From assembly GCF_024713975.1 (NCBI RefSeq), contig NC_091115.1:106001-170000 (forward strand): a DNA stretch of 64,000 bases. The letters are read 5' to 3'. The stretch comes from Paralichthys olivaceus (taxonomy: Eukaryota > Chordata > Actinopteri > Pleuronectiformes > Paralichthyidae). Positions 50,455 through 64,000 of the stretch are shown in pieces. The position numbers and the translations under genes were made by a program. The stretch's first letter is position 1, and each line of letters begins with the position of its first letter. The notes beneath the pieces are model-generated. The model made no database searches. It saw only the letters and a program-made list of their open reading frames with translations, and was not told the origin of the DNA.

Positions 50455-50815
50455 CACACACACACAAATATTTGAACTTCTATCTTAGCGAGGACACTCA
50501 TTGGCATGATACATTCCCTAGCTTACCCCCACACACACAAACACACACACAAACACACAGACAGAGTGAAGGTTACAATGTGTGTGTGTGTGTTCCTGTA
50601 CATATACCTGTGTGAGGACTATTTTAAGCAAAGGCCTAGGGGACATTTTGACCAGTTGGGTTGTTGGAGGATCAAGACTTAGAGGGTTAGAGTTAGTTTG
50701 AGTTAGAGTTAGAGTTAGAGTTAGAGTTTGGGTTAGTTTGGGTTAGAGTTAGGAAGTGTATTATGTCAATGAGTGTCCTAACAAAGATATAAGTACAAAC
50801 GTGTGTGTGTGTGAA
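50455..50815. repeat. CA-flanked fold-back repeat, copy 4 (with inverted arms)
   Basis: The left arm (TTTGAACTTCTATCTTAGCG, AGGACACTCATTGGCATGAT) is matched in reverse by the right arm (TTATGTCAATGAGTGTCCTA, ACAAAGATATAAGTACAAA). The two are separated by CA/TG runs and GTTAGAGTTAGAGTTTGGGT-type telomere-like repeats at 50690-50760. Confidence 0.65.
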
Positions 50816-50879
50816 GAATAGCAGGAAATCCTGTAAACGAGAATCTGTGTCTGTTTTTTGAAACTTTCTGCTCTGTCAT

Positions 50880-50881
50880 CA

Positions 50882-50921
<40 letters not shown>

Positions 50922-50993
50922 CTTTCTGCTCTGTCATCACTCACACACACACACACACACACACACTCTCTCTCACACACACACACACACACA

Positions 50994-51057
<64 letters not shown>
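50880..51057. repeat. Compound (CA)n/(CT)n microsatellite
   Basis: Alternating CA and CT blocks, containing a duplicated CTCTTTCTGCTCTGTCATCA-like spacer (near 50867 and 50922). Confidence 0.95.
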
Positions 51058-51058
<1 letters not shown>

Positions 51059-51334
51059 AGTCATCATTACTCGTCTTCCAGACCCCCCCCCCGTTTCTTC
51101 ACTGACACTGACCACGTCTGAACGAGAACTCTGACTGAAACCTGAAGTTAATCTGTTCAAATCCTTGAGTTTTCTGTCCTCGACCTGAACTTTGTTTCTG
51201 TGGTGAAACATCAACTGTAGTTAACGATGGACGACATGTCTTATACACGCTGCCATCTTGTGGTGATGATAATCACTTACAGTCTGAGCAGGAAGGGAAT
51301 TGTTTAGAGCTGTGGTATTTAGGCCCCGCCCACA

Positions 51335-51575
51335 CACACTCTCGACCAGTCCTGAGTCAGTGTCAGCTGTCAATCATGACGTCTCCGCCTGTTTCTATAT
51401 CATCAAATAACTGATTCAAACCAAACTGATCAGAAACTTGGACAAACATCAGAGAGATGAGAACGAGCTGAAACGACAGAAACATCTTGAAACATTTATT
51501 TAACGTCTACTTTCCATGTCCCATCTGATAACATGGAGGAGGAGGTTTCTTCTGGAGCCAGACACCAGAGGGCAT
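51335..51575 (+). repeat. Unclassified interspersed repeat, copy C
   Basis: CCTGAGTCAGTGTCAGCTGT...ATATCATCAAATAACTGATT...GGAGCCAGACACCAGAGGGC. It aligns with copies A and B over about 230 bp. Confidence 0.7.
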
Positions 51576-52174
51576 ACACTTTACAGTCGGCCGTCTTTAT
51601 TCAGTCTGTGGGTCAAACGTCTCTGATAACATGACTTCCTCTGATTCTACTTCCTGTTTTCACTTGGACGATGATCTAACGTCCCGAAGATGTTAAAGAC
51701 AAAATGAAAACGTGAAGCGTCACATCAGCAGCTCGTGCTGAGAGTTTACTGATTATTATATCTGATTGTATTAAACTGAATAAAATTGATTGAATTGATT
51801 TGTTGGAACTTTCTTTTATGTGCGAGTTGTTTCATTTTAAATGTCGTGACTTTTTTTTAATTCTTAAACTTTAATTCGTATACAACTTGACAGTTTGTTC
51901 CTAAAATCAAGAAAACGAAAGGTGATTATTTTATATAAACAAACATTTACTGAAAGAAAATCAGATACTTATACATTTGATTTGTTTTTTTTTATCATGC
52001 ATCAGTTTGTTTCTCATAAAAACATAAAGATCCAGACGAGCTGGTCTCGAGACTCGAGGAGAGATTTTCTCCTCAGGTGTGATTTCTTCACAAGTTCATG
52101 TTCTTCATGCTGCAGCTGCGACACGGAACCGACTGAAGTTTGAAACTTGATGATTGTCCTCAGGTGTGATTTCT

Positions 52175-54677
52175 TTACTTACAGGTGTGCATGTCGTTCA
52201 TGCTCTCGCAGCGCCTGCAGCGGACATAGCAGCACCATACGAACTTGCACTCGCAGCGTTGGACGTGTCGTACAACATGCGTGTTGTATCCACGGCCACA
52301 GCACAGCAGGTTGCAGCCGTCCGGTCCGGCGGACGTCCGGTTGCAGTGGCGCCCTCTAGTGCCGGTGATGCCGCGGCGCTGGTCTTCCAGGCAGTAGTTG
52401 GGAGACTTGTTGAAGAAGATGAGCTGGTGTTTGTCAACGGGAAGGAGACGCTGGTCCTTCCTCCTCATCTTCCTCTTCGAGCGGTCCGACACTTGAACGC
52501 TGTGCTCGTACTGCTCTTTCAGATAAACTCCGACACGTTCGAACGCCGCCATCGTCCTCCAACATGTCTTCACCGCACAGGAACCGGAAACACCGTGACA
52601 TCGACATTCTGTCAACATCGTCCTGTCAATCGCCTAAAGTGAGACGATGAGAAAGTAATTTAAAACATGGATAGAAAAGAATCAGACGTGTTGCTGACAT
52701 CAAATAAAGCATCAGAGACAGAATTGTATTTATTAAATATAAACAAAGATGAAATATTGAATGAAGTCTTTAAAACACTTTTCTTTGTTTCTTAGATGCT
52801 TTTAATTTGATGTGCAGGAAGTGATTTTAAACTGAAAGATTATTTTCATTATTTTTATTAGTTCTGATTTCATTTTCACGTGGCGTCTCACCTGGCGTCC
52901 GGCCTCCGTGTTGTGCTGGTTCATGGTCACCAGCGTGTATCCTCCTCTGCTTGTCGACGTGTTTTTGGCAGCATCGTCGATGAACCTGCGACTGAACCAG
53001 GTTCCGTACTGGATGTGATCCGAGCAGCCGCCCCAGTGCCAGCGCTCCGCCACCGAGCCGCCACCCTGCAGCCGAGCGTCGCAGCCGCACTCCGTCATGT
53101 TTCCCTGACTGCAGGAGCGTGTGATGGCGTGGACCAGCCCCGCCGCCATCACCGCATGAATAAACGCTGTTTCTTTGGTTCCTATCAGACGAGAGGGAGG
53201 AAGTGACATCATCAAGTTCACATTCAAGAGTGAAAATTATTAAAAAATATTTTATTGTTTTATTAATCAAGTATCTTTGTAATTATTTGTTACATGCATC
53301 ATTAACAATGTTGTTAAACATGTTTTTACAGCGGGCTCTCACCACTGGTTAACTCGTGTCCGAACACTGGAGGGCGCCGGCTGACAGAGCAGTTCCACCT
53401 CTCGTGTCTGAACTGACTCTGACACTCGTCGATAGCGAGTCGAGCTCCGTCCTGGATGCTCGGCAACAGAAAAGGTTTCTTACGACACAGCTCCCTCTGC
53501 CTGTGGCTCAGAGGAAGGTTGGAACAGCTCATGTTTTCCGGGCCACCGGCCGACGCGACGCCCAACCACCTGATGAAAGAAATGATCCACGGGATTTATT
53601 CCATTTAATTAACATCTGGGTCTGTAATCAATGATCAGTAAAAGACAAACAATGAATAAATCACAACAGTTCTGAAGCAGCAGAAAGAAAACAATTGTTG
53701 TGTCTGATTTGATTTATATATTTAATTGAAAAGGAAAATTAATTCTCAGTTTGTTCACTGGAGTTTAAAGATCTGTGTTTTATGATGAGTGAACAGTAGA
53801 GGGAGACAGATCACTGCAACAACAATAATAACAATAATAGAAGTTAGTTTGAGGATCATTGGTCTGTCACTGAGGGACCGTCGATAAATTCCTGTTGAAA
53901 CTAAATATGTGTTTTTATTAGTTTTTGTCATGTGACTCACTGAGCCAAATCACACGTCACTGACATCAAAGACAAACAGGACACGCCTCTTTTATTTGAC
54001 TGCTTCAAAAGTTTTATTTGGTTAAAACTCGAAAAATATTCATATTGTTGATCAGTTTCTATGTCATGTGACTGATAAAAAAAGATCTATAGAAGAGGCG
54101 TGTCTTGTTTATCTCGTATGACAACATGTGATTTACAGTCAGAGCGTCAAATGACATGAAGTTATTGAAACAGTTCATTTGTTGACGGTCCCTGAGGATC
54201 CACAGGAGCCTGAAAACTCCTCAGGTTATTTCTGTTGATGCTCAAACACTGAACAGGAGAATAGTATAATTATATATGTTATTTATATTTCAATCATTTA
54301 TAATAGTTCTGACAGAACCTTTATATTTATTATTTCCATAGGTAGAGAATCTGCTTTATTATCTAACACTGAACTATTTAATGAGCAGGAAATCTTTATT
54401 CTTTGTTCTGTACTCAGATTACTATTATTAGATGATTCGTTCTTGATTTTAAGAAAAACTGAATAATAAATAACTGATGATTGATTTACATGGACTTCAC
54501 ATGTTGATGAGTAAACGAATACAAGTCTTAAAGTGAGATTTGTTTCCTGTCCACAGTAACCTCGTATTATAAAGTAGTATTAAAACTCGTATATGGTATA
54601 ATTCAGTGTACTTACATCCAGGAGCCCCGGCAGCACAGCGGACAGACGCAGAGCAGCAGCAGACTCACGGGGCTCAT
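52175..54677 (-). CDS. wnt16: WNT16 secreted signalling glycoprotein (complete, 4 exons)
   Basis: Wnt16 is a lipid-modified secreted ligand for Frizzled receptors. In vertebrates it affects bone mass, and in fish also haematopoietic stem-cell specification. Exons: 54616-54677, 53343-53569, 52892-53181, 52175-52633. Total 1038 bases, 345 aa (human about 365). Exon 1 encodes a signal peptide ([12 protein letters not shown]). Wnt hallmarks are [34 protein letters not shown], the palmitoleoylated-Ser motif [10 protein letters not shown], and the Cys-rich end [12 protein letters not shown]...[17 protein letters not shown] and the terminus [11 protein letters not shown] point specifically to WNT16. 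An in-frame ATG ten codons upstream (54705-54707) would add a short charged leader. The ATG at 54675-54677 is preferred because it leads straight into the hydrophobic core. Confidence 0.95.
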
Positions 54678-54839
54678 GTGTCGGACTCTTCTGATCCGTG
54701 TCTCCATGTCCTCTTCATCAACCTGGAGATCGAACTCGCATCATCTGACCTCGGTCCTCCAGAGCAGCTCCGGTGAGGCGGCGGCCTCTGAGCCCGGCGT
54801 CCTGCTCCCTGACTCGGTCACTGAGCAGCGGGAGTCCCG

Positions 54840-54935
54840 GAGCTTTATTCTGCTGGAGCAACACGACCATCCTGATTGGACCGCTCAGCTGCTGACGTCA
54901 CGGACTCGCACCGTGGGATCGACCAATAAGAATGA
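54840..54935 (-). promoter_or_regulatory. Candidate wnt16 proximal promoter with CRE and CCAAT motifs
   Basis: Within 250 bp upstream of the start are a palindromic TGACGTCA at 54893-54900, CCAAT at 54923-54927 and an inverted CCAAT (ATTGG) at about 54875-54879. An ATAAA-type element (TTTAT on plus) lies near 54844. The surrounding DNA is GC-rich. Confidence 0.4.
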
Positions 54936-55074
54936 ACATCGATCTCATTGATCCGTGATTATATGATTATAATAATATTATTGTAAGAACATTATTATGA
55001 TATTATTATAATTATATTATTATAATAACATTATTCAGGACGTAAAACAGGAAATGAAGAAGAATAAAATAAGT

Positions 55075-55080
55075 TTTATT
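55075..55080 (-). terminator. Candidate polyadenylation signal of cped1
   Basis: TTTATT on the plus strand (AATAAA on minus), 1.04 kb past the cped1 stop. Other hexamers in this AT-rich stretch are possible. Confidence 0.25.
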
Positions 55081-55309
55081 CATTTGAATGATTGAAGGTT
55101 TAATTCAAACAAATCAGATGATTCATGTTTTCACAGTCGAAAAGTTAAAGTTCAGAGAATAAATCTTTTTCAGCTCGGAAACAAAACATGAAAAGATTCA
55201 AAATTTAAATAAAAAAATATAAAATATAAGACTTTTCTTTACAACTTTAGTTTGAAACAAGAAATAAAAGATTTTCATTCTGATACGAGACACAAACAGC
55301 TGGTTAGGA

Positions 55310-55670
55310 AACATCAGTAACTAATTAGTATAAATCGTCAATGAGTGAGTACAGATGAAAAACTAGTTACTACTCACCAGATGTAGAACGCTTTGGAAAA
55401 TATAAACTAGTTACTATGTATTAGAAACTAACCAGTATACGTCAGGAGTAGTTAGCATGTATCACAACTAGTTAAGAGACATCTGAAACAGTTTGTTTGT
55501 ATCAGAACTAGTTAAGAAACATCAGAACTAGTAAATATGTATCAGAACTAGTTAAGAGACATCTGAAACTGTTAGTTTGTATCAGAGCTAGTTTATAAAC
55601 ATTGAATCTAGTTAGTATATAAAGAACTACTAGTATGTATCAGTTGTACTGCAACTATGTAGTAAAAGTA
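55310..55670. repeat. Decayed tandem repeat between wnt16 and cped1
   Basis: About 360 bp with recurring AACTAGTTAAGAAACATCAG and AGTATGTATCAGAACTAGTT-like units of roughly 20 and 40 bp. The copies are diverged. No ORF is seen. Confidence 0.65.
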
Positions 55671-56116
55671 ACAAGTTGTGCCCTGTAGAAACAAGGTAAT
55701 GTTGAAAAAATAGTTACATCACTTGAGAGGAGGTCGCCAGGACCCCACAAAGACATAATTAACATATTTAATAACAAATATAATTAGCAGATACGATTAG
55801 CAGCACTCGAGGATGTGACGAGCAGTTGGCAGACTTAACTAGTAGCATTAGCAGAAGTAATTAACTATTAACTAGCTATAACTTGTAGCGATTGTAGAAA
55901 TAATTGGTTCTCACTCAGTTTCTGGAACAACAACAGGAAACTGAAGATTTTCTTCTGCACATAAAAAAGCTTTTGACGTTCAGAAAATGATTCTGATTCA
56001 CAAACTAAAAATATTTGTGGCTCTTCAGTTTGATGAAAAGTTTAGAAATGTTCTCTGTCTTGTCATGTTTCATACATGTGTTTTTACTCTGTCTCTCACA
56101 CAACACACACACGTGT

Positions 56117-62566
<6,450 letters not shown>

Positions 62567-62567
62567 C

Positions 62568-62705
62568 TGAGAGAGAGACAGACAGGGAGAGAGGGAGAGA
62601 CAGAGAGCGACAAAGAGAGAGATACAGAGAGAGAGAGAGACAGAGACAGAGGGAGAAAGAAAGAGAGAGAGAGTGACAAAGAGAGAGAGATAGACAGAGA
62701 GACAA
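62568..62705. repeat. GA-rich short repeat
   Basis: GAGAGAGACAGAGAGAG-type sequence beside the first cped1 exon in the window (62462-62566). A similar short tract occurs at 63387-63430. Confidence 0.92.
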
Positions 62706-63388
62706 TTACATCAACTATTGGACATCTGCAACCAAAACCCAAAGCAAACTCCAATGCTTTTTGTCCCTAAACAGAAAATACTCCAGATTATCTGAGCTCT
62801 GTCACCGACCCCAGCCTGAGGAAAACGTCGACTATGTCCAGACTCAGCAACCACAGCCTGAGAGACAGGCCGACACAGACAGACGTGGCTGCTCTGTCCA
62901 CACAGACAGGTAGAGACAGAGCAGCACTTCCTGCTGCACTGTGACGCAGACATCAGAACGCAGCTCTACACTCACTTTACACACACAACCCCAAACAAAC
63001 TCTCAGACCAAGAAAAACTTCATCATCTACTGGGAGAGAAAAGAGCCACTGCTGCAGAAGCAGTAAAATATGTGAGTGTCACAGGAGAAGAGAGAAGCTG
63101 CACAACAAGCTGCTCACTGATGAACAGACTGATCCTCAGATGCTGTTCTGTGATAATCACCTCTGTACGATACACACCTTTTTTAAATTGATATATATAT
63201 GTATTAAAGTATAGTTTTAATTAATGTATAGTATATTTTTAATGATGTATAGTGTTAATTGATGTAAAATGTATTATTTTGCTAAAATAATACATTGTTT
63301 TATATTATTGTATTATATTATAACACTTTGGCAATATTGTAATACACAGTCATGCCAATAAAGCTTATTGAATTGAATTGAATTGAGA
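62705..63388 (+). mobile_element. LINE 3' end with (GAATT)n tail
   Basis: The plus strand has a degraded LINE C-terminal coding region: a RQADTDRRGCS-like stretch, then ETEQHFLLHCD near 62910-62945, TTPNKLSDQEKLHHLLGEKR near 62985-63045, and EAVKYVS. An AT-rich 3' region follows and ends CATGCCAATAAAGCTTATTG plus three GAATT units at 63370-63386. The ETE.HFLLHC motif is typical of teleost non-LTR element C-termini. It lies in a cped1 intron. Confidence 0.75.
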
Positions 63389-63644
63389 GAGACAGAGAGC
63401 GACAAAGAGAGAGAGACAGAGGGAGAGAGATTTTATTTGTCACTATTTACACTGTATAACATTTATACAGTTTTTTTCTCTCATAGAGAAATTCTAGATT
63501 AGATAGACATCACATGTCCGTAGAGCAGCTGTTGGTCTGTGACGGAGCAGAGAACCTCTTTGTCCTCACATCAGCCTGAAACTCTCCAGGTCACGAGTCG
63601 CTCTGTAAAAACTAAAGTCAATTAAAAGTCTGGATTTCACCACA

Positions 63645-63905
63645 TCAACGTTCAGTGATCCGTTTTACAGGACTAACTAGTGGCAGAACGGGAGTGAAGG
63701 TGTCATGGATCTCGACTCCTGATTCCACCACATCCCACACTTTATCCGGACTGTCCAGGAAAATGACTATGGCTCCATTCCTCCGGTAACCAACCACCTG
63801 TCCGACCGCTAACCCTGCCTCCTCCACCGAGCAGCTCACTGCCGGCACCAGTTTGACTGCATGACGGCGAGTTAGCTTCACAAACTCTGCCTCACCCGCC
63901 TCCAT
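63645..63905 (-). mobile_element. Retrotransposon ORF1-like 5' fragment
   Basis: An 86-codon ORF beginning MEAGEAEFVKLTRRHAVKL, with VVGYRRNGAIVIFLDS and DTFTPVLPLVSPVKRIT. This start is familiar from a widespread teleost retroelement ORF1/gag-like protein. Here it ends soon after PLVSP, so it is truncated. Just upstream, ATGTTGCCGGC is repeated three times (63904-63933). I recognise the pattern but cannot name the family. It is not a host gene. Confidence 0.6.
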
Positions 63906-64000
63906 GTTGCCGGCATGTTGCCGGCATGTTGCCCCACCACCGAGCCGGTAGCCTAGCTACCAAACCCAAAACCACCCGAAACACTGATAGATTCCCGTGA

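Larger units (their letters stand above)
49560..52174. other. Repeat-rich intergenic DNA between stab2 5' end and wnt16 3' end
   Basis: No coding exon seen. It contains the presumed stab2 promoter just above 49559, a C12 run at 49621-49635, AT-rich DNA at 49740-50090, fold-back copy 4, CA/CT arrays at 50880-51057, interspersed repeat copy C, and the presumed wnt16 3' untranslated region below 52175. Confidence 0.6.

Noticed and set aside
52154..53634. Plus-strand ORFs of 92-162 codons
   Set aside because: Antisense shadows of the wnt16 exons, which have strong family motifs on the minus strand.

Overview
The window is vertebrate nuclear DNA, almost certainly from a ray-finned (teleost) fish. 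Genes are split into many short exons with GT-AG splice sites. Microsatellites are dense, there are several minisatellites, and decayed LINE fragments of fish type are common. There are no operons, CRISPR arrays or prokaryotic signals. I rebuilt exons from reading frame, splice sites and remembered family resemblance; no alignment was run. In all five complete gene models the summed exon length is a multiple of three, which supports the joins.

Layout, left to right. (1) 54-8618, minus: DENND6B-type Rab exchange factor, 20 coding exons, 567 aa, with a decameric minisatellite in its last intron and a 29-bp minisatellite in its first. (2) 8619-12115: intergenic, with a decayed tandem repeat at 11.1-11.9 kb. 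(3) 12116-20906, minus: KIAA1549-family single-pass membrane protein, 19 coding exons, 1407 aa; a GC-rich presumed promoter lies at 21.3-21.7 kb, followed by a purine/pyrimidine repeat. (4) 22774-26010, plus: secreted protein with two S1-type protease domains, 14 exons, 573 aa. (5) 26325-49559, minus: a complete stabilin gene, probably stab2, 69 coding exons, 2535 aa, with seven FAS1 domains, EGF-like clusters, a Link domain, one transmembrane helix and an NPVYE tail. Its introns hold a LINE, repeats and a possible nested ORF on the other strand. (6) 49560-52174: repeat-rich intergenic DNA. (7) 52175-54677, minus: wnt16, 4 exons, 345 aa. (8) 56117-62566, minus: the 3' part of cped1 (cadherin-like and PC-esterase), 12 exons; its 5' exons lie beyond the window. 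(9) 62.7-64.0 kb: LINE 3' end and an ORF1-like fragment.

These genes do not form one pathway. wnt16-cped1 is a conserved vertebrate neighbourhood. KIAA1549, WNT16 and CPED1 are all on human 7q, STAB2 is on 12q and DENND6B on 22q, so the window records a teleost arrangement. I found no clear new multi-gene system. The most notable points are the minisatellite that appears to supply the end of DENND6B, the dense CACGTG array in its first intron, the second protease domain that keeps its triad but has no visible activation motif, and the nested 90-codon ORF with its own polyadenylation signal.
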